DNA from: Membranipora membranacea
Lineage: Eukaryota; Bryozoa; Gymnolaemata; Cheilostomatida; Membraniporidae
Assembly (NCBI GenBank): GCA_914767715.1
Contig: OU612066.1
Coordinates: 6,515,001 to 6,579,000, forward strand
Length of the DNA: 64,000 nucleotides
Reading direction: 5' to 3'
Shown: positions 9,091-21,634 of the stretch, piece by piece
Numbering within the stretch: position 1 is the stretch's first letter
Layout: every line of letters starts with the position of its first letter
The notes under the pieces: model-generated
Told to the model about the DNA's origin: nothing
Seen by the model: the letters and a program-made list of their open reading frames with translations, nothing else
The model's database searches: none
Translations under genes and position numbers: made by a program

Positions 9091-11756
9091 TTGTGTTTGT
9101 CTGTACTCTACATATAATGTTGAGCACACCTTATGTAGAATTTTCTCAAACTATGAGACTGATTTTTTAGAAAACCCAGCATGCTGCCAAGTGCCAATAG
9201 TACTGAAAACTAATGTCATACCTCGATTGAAAACCAAGACACTACAATGAAATTGGACCAAGAAAAAAAACATTTGTATTGTATTTGTACTATTTATACA
9301 TAATTTATTATAAGTATTATTATAACTTTCCCACGCGTGTGTTTATAACACGACCCTAAATTTCTATAAGCAATATCCCAGTCCCACATAGTTGACTTCC
9401 TCATACACTATAATCTATGACAGGTTGCAGGTCAACTCTAGCCAATATCTTCCCACCCAATTTCACCTTTTTCCACAGCAGCACAAATGCCCGGTCATTA
9501 AGACCAGGCAGGCAGGATGACGTTGTGGCTTGGGTTTGAGCCAGACAATCTGAGAGTAGCTCATACAAATGCTGGTCACTGCACTTGCTGCTAATGGATT
9601 GAGCTCTGTTGTGTATGATTTGGGGAAAACTGCTGTGCATTGCCAAAGTATGTTGCATTTCCTGTTGGCTCGCGCGATTGAGGTTATGCACAAATAATGA
9701 CACAAAAGGCATTTGCTTTTGAATTTCTGTCGTTAAATTGATATATGGGCTATATTTGTAAAAGCTGATGCGTTATTATATGGGCTCAAACGATGATAAA
9801 AGTTGTTGAGTTTAAAATGCTACTACCAGCTATCCCGGCGCAGTTTGAGCGCTAAAACTACTGGAGTGTATATCATTTGAATTATTCTTCTACATGGTCA
9901 AGGTCAACCAACACCCCTGAAATTCCTATTTTTTGGCAAGTTGTTTACTTTTTTTTCGTACTTTTGATTTTTGGAAGTTATGCTCTCTCAAATACTGAGC
10001 AGACAATTCACTTTTATTATGAGTTTACTGCATGTGTTCGGTATCAATTTGGTTCCTAGTTGTAAACCATGAAATATCAAGTTCAATATCGCAGGAAAAA
10101 TATGAGGCCTGTCACATCATCTAGGTGACTCAACTTTATCCTTCTGTGAGTTTAAATAATGCATGGCAGACGACACATCAATATTTCAGTTTGGTAAGCA
10201 CTCACTGAGCAGCAGTGGCAAGGCTAGACTCCTGTTAATACTCTAGTTTTGGATTTGAAGACCTGACGAGGAACAAATTTAATGTTATATTTTCTAGTCT
10301 GTGCCCTTGCATTAGTATGCTTGGAAGAGGCCTATGCTAACTTTGAAGGAACAGTCAGCTCAGAGTTATTGTACCTGAACTTTGGAGTTAGTTACAATGT
10401 GTTAGACCGCAGGTCACAGTTGAGCCTCATTGCCTGACGGATGCCAAATTAGGATTCGGCATGTCACCAAGTCAATCACTTAATAACCAAGCGATCATCC
10501 TTGTTGAGGCTATAGGTACACATGAGGTACATGTCTATGGGAATATGAAACCTGTGTTCTGGGAATAAATATATCTGTAATGTGGATCCAGCTTTTCGTC
10601 TCATATTAGAGTAGGATTCTATTTGACAAGAAACTCATAATTGACATAAATACCTTACCTGTAACTAAGAGCAATTACTAACTCAGTTAAATTATATTTA
10701 CTACAAATCGCTGTGATATACCCGTAGTCAGTGTTCAACTAGCTCTCTTGTGATGAGTATTGGGAGCTCTCATATGTCATTCTATACGAGAGCTGTTAAT
10801 ACAAAAATTGCTGAATCATTCGTCTTCTTTCATCCAAGTATCAAAAAGCAGAAATTACCTTGCGTTCCACTTGTTGTGAAGTAGTGCCCAAAAAAACCGG
10901 AACCAAAATGCCAAACGTGAAACATCAAATAACAACACTTCAAAGATCATTTCAAAACCACATACAATTAATGCTTTATGATGTCACTGTGCAAATCTAA
11001 TAGAAGGTTTATTCCAAAATCCAAAAAGCATTCTTTGCAAAAACCAAGCCTTGGTTCTAATATTTGAATCAAAATTTGAAGTGGACCATACGATGCGATA
11101 CAATGCATTGTTTTCATTGACGGATTTGACTTTCAAACTCAGCTGTTTGATGCAACACCTGTGCAACCGTTGCACCTGCCGCAAACCAAGACAGGTTCAA
11201 GATCTATGTGTGCCTTGGTGTAGGTCGTTGCAGATTCAAGTCTCCGCTTTCACTTCCAATTTTCAATCTCATCGGGTGTAATCAGTCAAATTGATGTTTG
11301 AGCTGGTCTTTTCTATCAAACGTGTCATCTAGGCCATTTATCATTTATTTATGCTGAGTAATTCTCGATAAGAATGACAGTTACAGTTACTGTTTTAAGT
11401 TCCATTACTGTGGTGGCTTGTTTGTGGTCTGCTATGAAGTAGCAGAAATAAACCAAATGGGTTTACACTGCCTTCAACCAGCTTATTCGGGCAATAAAAA
11501 AACCAGCATACTCAAGCTCCCCACAGATCTACAAGTGATGGCCAGTTGCTCAGTGGTTTGACCTGAGAAATATGACTTGGTTCAATGAACTTCCCTATTT
11601 TTTATGTTTAGATATATAGATACAGCTGTGGATAAATCAAATACTTTGGCATCGAGGAGCTGCTAAGATCTATCTGTTTATTGTTCCTTGTTGAGATCCT
11701 GTTCTCAAACTGTTCAATGACTTATTGAAATGTAACATATTATCTGAGACTACCAA
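9091..11756. other. Intergenic, no gene recognised
   Basis: AT-rich with short open frames only. A 103-codon frame on the minus strand (9401-9712) shows no known motif and overlaps a second, equally long frame, so neither is persuasive. No RNA gene was seen. Confidence 0.45.
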
Positions 11757-11789
11757 TTGAGAGCGAATTTGCCTAAATCACTATGTTTC

Positions 11790-12060
11790 CATGTGAATTT
11801 TGAGATCGGCCTAGATCGAGCTGAGTTTGTCACCTCTTGGCTCGATCTCGAAATATGCAGCTATTCCCATTTTAGAGCTGAGAAAAAAAAATATCAAAAA
11901 TATCTGCCATCGCCAGGATTTGACCCCCGGCCTCCCGCGTTAGAGTCTTTGCTGCTAACCGCGAGCTGCAGTGCGAGCCGATATGTGCGAGCTGAACCTT
12001 GGAGATCAGGCTGATCTCGGAGGCAGTTCCATAGCTCGAACCTAAGGCTAATTCGCCTCA
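11790..12060 (-). mobile_element. Possible tRNA-derived SINE (second family), degenerate
   Basis: On the minus strand 11972-11905 resembles the 3' two thirds of a tRNA: an anticodon-arm-like 'GACTCTAACGCGGGAG' followed by a B-box-like 'GGGTCAAATCCTGG'. The A-box side is weak. Flanks are GC-richer than the background and contain mutually complementary words (a 'gatcgagctgag' block and a 'ctcgatctcg' block at 11812-11852). A functional tRNA is unlikely because no acceptor stem closes. Confidence 0.4.
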
Positions 12061-13490
12061 GTTCAAACTCAAAACTTGTTATAGAAAGGTCAAAAGAGCC
12101 CGGGTCGTGTTGAACGAAGTGAAGGAAAGATTTAGTTCACAAAACTTGTTTTGGTTGAAAGACCAAACCTAAGATGCCTGCAGATAAATTGCTAACCAAA
12201 GAACATCCTGAAAAAAAACATCTTTATCAGTGCCATGACAAAAAAACGAAAGGGGGAATGCCATTGGTGCATAGAAATTATTTTCTTAATGATGACAGAT
12301 TCAGGTCATTGTATGCGTTGCAGATTTTCTGTTTCAGTTAGTCAAACAGTAAGTTGACAATTCATTTCAAATAAGTAAAAATAAAACCAGATAGATATAA
12401 ATCACTTTTATCTTTTATGAAAGCCGTCACAGATAAAGCTTGCAGATAAAAACTCTTATTCCCTGTACTGCAAGAAATAAATCAGGGATATATGTTGTTG
12501 TCTTGCTGTCATTTTCAAATTACTTTCTGATTGGCATGAACAAGTTTCTAGCGATAAACTCAAAATACTAATCTCCCCCAGCTTTCACTAGTTCTTGAAG
12601 AGGAGGGCAGCAGTGCTGATACTCTTTTTAATATATTTTTTTTAAATTTGTCTGAACCTCAAAAGTCAAATAAAATATGTGGTTCCAAACTATTAGCTGC
12701 AGCGTAGCATCAAAATGTTGTTGGTGAGAGTGGAGATATGGAAATATAATATGGCAGGCATTACTTATGAGGTTAGAAGGGGTGTTGTATGCAATGAAGT
12801 TAGGGCTCATTTACTAACGATAGAAATGGAAAATATAAAGTTTATTCTAACCGCATCGACGACTCATGAACTCAAGCATTATCAGATCGATTTGGGTGAA
12901 GGGGGTAACTCTGAAACGCATTGGCCACTCTGATATTACCATCAGTCCTTAAGCAGCAAAAATACATTGTTGGCTTAATGGTAAGTTTGTGCTATTCCCA
13001 ACGCTATCTCTCCTTTTGTTTTGTAGCGTGATAAGGCTACACTAGAAGGATTCAAACCCACAACCACAGTTGTATATGAAGCTCAACAACTGAGGTGGAA
13101 TCTTGGTCATAAAACATTAAATAGGCCAAAGATCGACACATAAAAGAAATCGGCAGATTTATTACCATTACACAGCTAAGATCATAGACATTGCTGGCAA
13201 TGTGGAAGTCAAATTGCCTAAGTTCAATCTTGAAGATGGCTAGCACACATTGCATTTATTGCTATATTCTGGCTGGCGAACATCTAAAACAATGCAATTT
13301 TATTTTATGCATGTGACATTTTTGGAATCATCGCAAAGTCTATGTGGTGAATAATTGTAGCTAGATGTGTTTTCATATCGGTAGAGGCTTGCATAGTGAC
13401 ATGAATGTTGTGGGTTCCAATCCATTAACTGTGGTCTCCAAATTTTCATCTTATGCATTATCTGATGTATATCAAATATAAACAAGCCTG
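12061..13490. other. Intergenic, no gene recognised
   Basis: AT-rich; only short frames below 75 codons in both strands, without motifs or splice context. Confidence 0.45.
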
Positions 13491-13494
13491 TACT

Positions 13495-13720
13495 TTTAGG
13501 TGAGGCAGGGAGGCACTGTCTCCCCTAGAAGGCCAAATAAGGTGGCCTTAAAACAAATTAATTGATTATTCAATGCGATAAACAGCTCCTTTGGAATTTC
13601 CTTTCGCTATTTATATAACCTAAATGTCTTTTGGGAGGTTACACCCCTCCTGGTGTTGTTTTGGACTTACATCAGATTTTTGCTTCCCCTGCCATTTTTC
13701 TTAACTACGGCCCTGAATTA
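13495..13720 (+). mobile_element. Non-autonomous DNA element family 'aggtgaggcagg', copy 1
   Basis: Shares its beginning ('aggtgaggcaggga') and end (a 'tcccctgccattttt' block, then 'aactacggccctg') with the copy at 17628-17832, in the same order. The end read in reverse, CAGGGCCGTAG, resembles the start of the second copy (AGGGCCGTA), which suggests degenerate terminal inverted repeats of hAT type. Possible 8-bp flanking duplication around 'ataaaca', not exact. Confidence 0.6.
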
Positions 13721-13724
13721 AACA

Positions 13725-13800
13725 GGTGTGCTTTGACCTGCCTGTAAACTGTGAGCAATTTAGCAACACATTAATATTGCGGCCGCTCCATAAAGGCATG
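13725..13800 (+). mobile_element. Fragment of the tRNA-derived SINE family
   Basis: Contains 'gacctgcctgtaaactgtga' and a following 'tattgcgg' block that match the body of the SINE at 43437-43700. The tRNA-like head is missing. Confidence 0.55.
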
Positions 13801-13945
13801 GTTATTTCTCAGTCTCCAAGCTGGGACAGCTCCTTGTGATTTTAACCCAGGGAACCGTACAGAAATAATTGAGACGTGTACGAACACAAATGCACCATTT
13901 GTGTTGTGAGGTGATGATGAAGGGAGGGGAGTAGCCTATATAGCC

Positions 13946-13954
13946 TATATAAAG
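13946..13954 (+). promoter_or_regulatory. TATA-like element upstream of NOX copy A
   Basis: TATATAAAG lies about 150 bp before the first ATG of copy A, after two 'gcctatat' repeats. This is a good match to a TATA box at a plausible distance; no transcription start is known. Confidence 0.4.
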
Positions 13955-14101
13955 CACTCCTTTGATATGTCGATATTATAAAACAATTGCTAAGCAACAA
14001 ATAACCCACAAAAATAACCATAAAAAAACAATTTGAATTTGAAAGGTTCAAATATGAGACAACATTTCCATTAATCAGTTTGTTCGAAATCTTACGAAGA
14101 G

Positions 14102-17100
14102 ATGGCTGGGGACAAAGAGACCTTTACCGATAAAAGGACGGCCTATCTTCCTAACCTGAAACTGGAAGCTGCAAAGACACTGTACAATCTTGTAGAACCA
14201 CATATTGAAGCGCTGTCTCTCTCTCAATTACAGAATATATTCCTCAATGTAAGTTCGATTTATTGATCATATATCTTTCTGTCTCCATATTGCTATGTTT
14301 CAGTTGAAGCTTGACCACAGATATATATTATACGGATGAGGAGTATATTTCTGACCCTGAGCTATTCATGTATGGTTGCTGTGTCCACATTCCTCATCTT
14401 TGATTGGTCAATAATCTAGAATAGCTGACTCTTGTCAACTTTTGAGTTTTTGAAGATTGGTACTGGGACGCCAATCAATTTAAACGTAAAAGCTGCCAGA
14501 TTTATAGCTTTATTTAGATCTTGACACAAAGCTTTATCTTGATGTCATATCTCCACAAATAGCCACACTTGTATTTTGCCACTGATCCATAAAACTATAT
14601 AAATGCGGATGACTTGTTGACGCTTATTATCGTAGAACCATCATGCGTCTCTGCATGGTTTTTCACTCAAAACTTCTGGGCTAATTGGTCTATAACCTTC
14701 TTACTTTTACATTATATCAATCAATGTCTCAAATTACATATTGTAAAGTTTTGAGGATGGATGTTCATAGTCTGAGCCCCCCAGACTTTTGCCCCTCTCC
14801 CGACGGCCCCCCGGCGAGGAGGATGTGCATAACCAGTGGTGGAAATGGAAATGAATAAGTGCCTATGCACCAAACACTGAGATCAATCCAACGCTGCGCC
14901 CGCTTCGGGGTGGGTCCGGGAGGGGGTTGCGTGGGTTCAACCCTGTGAATTTTTTTGATATTTGTGCCCTAATTACAGTGTTTCTGGTGTATATTTTTGA
15001 CTTTTTAAGCCTAAATCTAAGAGCATGTTTTGACTGAAGCAAACAGTAAAGTAAATGTAAACAAACCCTACAATACAACATAAAAAAACTTATCCAAGCA
15101 TACAAAGTGCACAGCAGTGATAGGTTATAAGTGCCTATACACCTTTTGAAGGTGTATAGGCATTGATGTGAACTTCCTATTTCCTATACACCGTATAGGC
15201 CCGTATAGGCCCATTTCCACCACTGTGCATAACTTCCTGAGATATAGCCAGATAAAAAAAGCGCCTCGCGACTTTGTTAATCTGCTTGTTATGATGGCTC
15301 CCTGCAGGTCACATGACTTGTCACAACATTACATTATTTCAGTCTGATGAAAGTATTGGCTGTTGTGATAATAGCTTTCATGGTAGCGATAAAGATAGCT
15401 TAGGAAATTAATCTTGAGCTATTCTACAAACTTCATGAATTTCCATGAACACCGTCCATCTGCGTAGCACTATAATTACATCATTGGCTTGTTAAAGTGT
15501 TGATAAATAAGGGGTAAAAAATTACCAATTTTTTTCGAGTTGATATTTTTTACGCTGTAAATTACACTGCGTATTTGAGCTACAGTTAGAAATATCAATC
15601 ACTTTTTATGACCATTCATTATTCCAATGTTGAGCCAAACTCATGAAAAGAAGCCAAATTACAATCAAAAGGTTTTGTTATTTTGTTATTCATTGGTACC
15701 CTGGGGGGTCTTTCAATTAGAAAGAGCGATGCATTACTAAAGCAAGTTATCACTATCACATCGCTCAAAATTATCACTCACTTGGTCTTTCAATTAGACA
15801 AAATCGCTCACAAATCGCTCACTCAGAATGTATATAGTTCCATCAAGTGACTGAGCGATCTGAAAGCGAGAGCCCTAGCAGGTATCACTCACTCTGTGAG
15901 TGAACGATCAGATTGCGATTTTGGCTGTTTCTAATTGAAAGACCCCCCTGGTCAGCACGGTCATATTCAGAGTGGTCTGCTTCCTCCAAGTTACAGTTTA
16001 GCAAATTTTTAAAGAGTAAAGACAAGTCCGAGGTACATAGATCCCTAGCTTGATTTGCTCAGGGCATTAGGAAGTGGCTGCAGTATTCAGATTAAAAAGA
16101 AACAATCAATCAATAAATTCTGTTCTATTGAACAAACTAATGGATGCAGTATAATAAACTGAAAAATCACAATTAAAAATTTTTCTTAAAAAGTTATTTC
16201 ATTTGTCAATGGCTACCACTATTACAATCTGTAAGCTCTGAGAGCTGTAAGTGGTGCGTACATATATGTCTAACTCAATAAAATAGAGCAACTTGCTCAG
16301 TTTTTTTTGCGAGAGGATGTACCATGAAAACAAAATACATACTGGATACTGATCAGGCTGGACTATGGCTATGAAAAAAAATAATATAACTGTTATGGCT
16401 AAAATTCTTTGTTTTTTTCTTATCCTTATCATTATTGCTAATATGATGGCTCAGGGAATAAACAAGTGTTGAAAGCTGACCTGCTGCAACCATGCACTAG
16501 GTAGTTATCTTTCCATAAAACATTTTAACAAAACTGACCATCAACTCTTATATTGCAGCGTCCACCTAGTGACCTAGTCGATCTATTTGAGAAGCTGATT
16601 TTTCATGGGTCAACAACTGAGATTGATGACGTAGAGCTTGTACGGTATATGGATAAGTATACTCATAATCTCGGAGTCACATGGCCTGTCTCATCCAGCT
16701 CTAATTCTCATCGGCTAGCCAGGTAAAGACAGCAAAACAAGCATGCTTATTGTACTCATTTATTAATTGGTACCTTTTTTACTACACTCAAAGCGAATTC
16801 GGCAATACCTGTCCCAACGTGATAGCTAGGTGCTGCTTGGCTGGTGGGTGGGGGAGACCCAATGCCAGGTCAGATAGTAATTTTCGGAGAGTACCTCTTG
16901 ATGTCATTGTGGAAGGGAAATTAATTCAGTTTCACCTTCACCATATTGGAATAAGGTTATGTCAGTATCCTGGCATTAGCTCCTTTTCCCATCCAACAGT
17001 CAATCGGTTCAGAGCCAACACATTGGCTAGGTGCTGCTACATTCTATGTACTGAATGGTAAACAGAAAGGTTTTCAACCGTCTTTGCAAGGTTTACTTCG

Positions 17101-20100
17101 TGGAATTTAACTTGTAGGTATGAGTTGCTAAGCTAGGAGCTAACTTTTAAATTTAGAATTTTATACAACAATCTCAATCTTTATCATCAGAGTTAAGGAC
17201 TATCTCCCTATAAACTCTTATTGTGTATGTAGAACGATCATGAAAACTGAAAGTGGGTTATAATAGGTTATGTAAAGCTAAATCCAAATTTTATTAATCA
17301 CTATGCAGTTTTAAACTGTCACCTGCAGCCTTCAATATACCTCAGTCTCAGTATCTCCTTTTTTAATTTAATTTGGATTTATTTAACTACAGAAAAATGA
17401 TCACCCAGGAGCTCTCACAAGCCATTCTTCAGAGAAGGCAGGATAGTTACAAGTCAATGGTGGATGAAATTCGCAGGTTCACGGAGGAACGAACACCAGC
17501 GCATCTCAACACACATGAATTCATAAGCTTCTTTGCTAACAAGGTCTTTCTTAACCGTTCCTGTCATACTTGTCTTGTTTGAAGAATACCCAGAACAGTC
17601 TGGTGTAAATGAGTCTGTCATACTAGGGCCGTATTTCTAGGTGAGGCAGGAATGCTAAATACAGTGGCCTAAAACAGCCTAATTGAATGAACCATGTCAT
17701 GATCAGCTCATCTTGGATTTCCATTTGCTCATTATGTGGCTCAATTTGCTCGGGAAGAGGTTACTGGTGATGCTTTGGACTCGCCTCGGACATTTGCCTC
17801 CCCTACCATTCTTCTAAACTATAGCCCTGCATACACAGACCGCAATATGAAATTCCAATGGCTGATAAAGTTTATGATTTTGTTGTTTATCAAAAGCTGC
17901 TGGAATGTGTTGTCATGTTTATTGTGAGAAATACTTTTTCGCATTTTTGTTTATGATTATCAAATAATTTAGACTATATATAGACTATTTATAATGAATG
18001 AGATGGTTATAGCGTAATGTGAAATAAATCATTTTATTGTAGTTGCTTGAATGTGTTTACATGTTTATGGTGAAAAACGGTTACGGAAAGAAAGAGATGC
18101 TGAAAAGCCTTCTAACTCTCATAAAAATGTGTGAAGAAGAGACAAAATGGTGGACAGCTGTTCAGAAACGCTGCAAAGCTGTAGTTGGTGGAAAACAATC
18201 GGTAAATCTGGAGGAATTCAGGAAGATAGTCTGTTTGGAGGTGAGCCTGATGAATAACTCAATTTTCTAACATGCATCTACCTATAGCTAACTATGGTCA
18301 TTTGCCAACTCATTTTTGTTTTGTCGTTTACATCTACATATATTATTATCACCAGTACCTTTGTATATTTTAGATATTGTTGCAAACTAAAATCTGACAG
18401 TATTTTCATTATCAAATAATGTTTAATCATGAACTCTGTATTGTAGAGTTTCATGACTAAAAGAATTTTTGAGTTGACTGACAAAGATGGAAATGGTGAA
18501 ATTGATCGAGGCGAGCTATTCACAGTGACTTCTCTCCTAGCTACAGGGGACACTCGTGAAAAACTAAAGTTTCTCTTTGCAATTTATGATGACAATGGTT
18601 AGTGACATTCACGATGTTTCCATGCGTCCATTTCAGAAGTTGTTGAGTCATTGGAACAGTGTTGGCACGATTATGGTTTGAATTTTGTTTGCGCTGGCTC
18701 ATTTGATGTCAAGAGTCCTATTGCATTCATTTCATTAAGGGTTCGATGCAGCGGAATGAGAAGATTATTAGCTATCCTGCAGACTGAAGGGCCATCCTGG
18801 GATATTTGATATTGAATTTCGATTTTTTTATTATGGTAAACATCTGCTTTCACTGACAAACTCCAAGCAATTGTCATGCCTGCTCCCTTTTTTTGTGTCA
18901 GGTGACGGCGGATTGGACAGATCTGAGTTGAGGAATGCACTCGAAACGTCCCTAACAGGGAGTAGACTAGATGTTGATACTTGTAATGCTTCAAAACTCG
19001 CTGACTCATTATTTACAAGAGTCAAAGGTAACAGAATACAGAAGTCTAAAGCTAAATCATTTGAATAGACAGCATATTATTTTGACTTGCAAGAATTTCG
19101 GTCAAAGGGTAAATTCTCTCATTGCTCATTTTCTCTTTGCTTCATCAAATCATGGCGATTTGTATGCACAATTGAAGATTCTTTATTCACAACCACTCCA
19201 CTCCTGGTGTGCTCTGTGAATGGTAAAATAAAGGATACTTGCTTACACTTTATCCTCATTTATTACACGGTCTAGAGTTTTAGGGTCATGAAAAAAAACA
19301 GATTTAAAACGTCTATTAATTATACAAACAGCTAGCTTAAGGGTCATACTCAAATTTAATCCAAATTCTCATGTCAAAGTGTATTTTTAAAAAATGAAAA
19401 TTATGCCAGTCAATTTGCTATTCAAATTTACTATATTAAAATTGGTTTTAGCCCTGAAAAACCAACAACAATAGAGGTGGAAGGTCCTTGTTGTGTAGTG
19501 GTTTAGAACTACACAACAGATACCTATTGGGATGGAAGGTCGCTTCTCTGCCTGTCGCCATGGCAGGTCTTGCGGGAGGGCTGTGGGCGGCGGCCTAGGC
19601 CGGCTGCCATTTGGCATGCTTCCCCTTCTTTTCGGTTGGTCGTGCGGTAGGGAAGGAAAACTTGCTTGCCTCCTGCTTAGCTATCAATACCTCATTGCAT
19701 AAAATCGTTACAGGTTACACTCGTGTATGTGTTTACCTCCTATCTTCCTGACTATCTATGATAAACTATCTATGATAAAAATTAACTAATCTATGATAGT
19801 TTATTTTATTGAGTCAATAGGGCTTCACAATTACCTTATTAAATGTGAGTAAATTGAACCACTCGTCCACTTGGCTCACTGAGCTCGGAGTCAAGAAGAG
19901 TCAACACAAATTATTAAGGTTGGAAAATGGTTGTTTCAAAGCTGCATAGACACTAAATCAATCCGAATAGGTACCATTGATATTCAAAGGGGTTGCCGGT
20001 GACCAATAGGACGAGCAGTGATGAATTTATATGGGATCATGAGAGGTTGATGTCTAAAATAGTTAAGGGATAAGATCACTAATCTTCTATTTCAAGATGC

Positions 20101-21587
20101 AGAAGTAGGCAAGATGACTTTTGAAGAACTGGATAACGTGCTGAGAAAAAACCCATCACTATATGATAATCTGGATCTCAAGTAAGCATAGATTTGTGGA
20201 TGTGTATAGTTAAAACCATTTCTGTCTTTAAAGTCTTGCTGCAAGCGTAAATGAAATTGAGACCAACAAATCAACAAATTGTTTCCCTTTAATTTAGCCT
20301 GCTAGGAAACTCTCATCTTAAAAGGAAGCCAGACAGACAAACTGCAGGGAAAGCTGTTCGTAGTATTGTGAAGCATGCTCAGACATACGTATCTATATGG
20401 ATATGGATAATTCTCCTGAGTGCTGTTACTTGTGCAATAGCTAGCGAGAGAGCTTATCAGATGGTGATGAAGATGAGTGGGTCCGTTGACATACCCTTGG
20501 TAATAGCGAAAATATGTGGTGAGCTATGGATACCGATCATCTTGTCTTATATTGATTGGCTGTTTTCAGAGCAGAACAAAATTATATCTTAAAGTGTCAT
20601 GGTCGTGGCTTATATCTGTCATAACATCTAACTTAACATTACAAGATTGTTCAGTTGGAGTCAAATGGTATCAAGAAATGGTCAATTACCTTCTCTTCTC
20701 CCCCTCCATCTTTACCCCCCTCGTGCATTGCATCAGTGCATGAAGAATCCTGTCGCAGCTTAAGCTGTCTTTATTTTATCAAACGGACTATTACATAATT
20801 ATATTCCCTATGTTTGTAGGGCAGATACTGAACTTTCTATATTCCCTCCTCCTGGTATACAACCTGAAAGGCATCATAACAAGATTTCAGCAGACAGGCC
20901 TTCGCCACATTTTCCCTTTGGATGATACCATATATCTACATAAGCTCACAGCCGTTGCTTCGTTTGCGGTGGGATCAATTCATACAATTGCTCACGCAGT
21001 TCGCTTAGGTAAATATCAAATATTTTCTGTATAAAATAAGATTTATTCCATGTGTCAATACCAGTCTGGACTGACAACATCATAACGATAAAACAACCGT
21101 CAACAGTATTCAATGGCCACAAGGAATAGCTAGAATGAGAATGAAAAATCGAGGAAATTGGACCAGTAGTTCTCAAGCTAGTATCCTAGGCAAGGCATGA
21201 CCTTAAGTATCATGAATATACTCATTGCCGAAATTTCTTTGATGTTTCGATACTGTGTATTGTGTTGTTTCTGTTCTCATACTTCTTTAAAAAAAAAGAG
21301 CATTTTTGGTGTATTGATTGACACGACAATTAATAAAACTATCCTCACGCTGTTTTAGGATTCATTGAAACAGAGGAGAGAAGATTCATGGAAAGTTCCA
21401 TGGCATTCTGGACTGGAGTGATCTTGATAGTTCTGATGATCATATTTCTCATTTTAAGCACAGAGAGATATAGAAGTAAATCTTTCACTGTAAGCATGTT
21501 GATCTCAATGCATCGCTATGTGATATAAGAGAAGAATTGATTCTCAATTTTAAACAAATTATCATCATCTACATCATCATCATCATT

Positions 21588-21634
<47 letters not shown>

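Noticed and set aside
9401-9712. 103-codon minus-strand frame
   Set aside because: No motif recognised, overlapped by an equally long frame on the same strand, no splice or promoter context.
19042-19052. GC-AG donor (AAA|GC) for NOX copy A exon 6
   Set aside because: It would shift the phase so that exon 7 starts AAG TAG, an immediate stop; the GT at 19028 keeps the frame and fits better.
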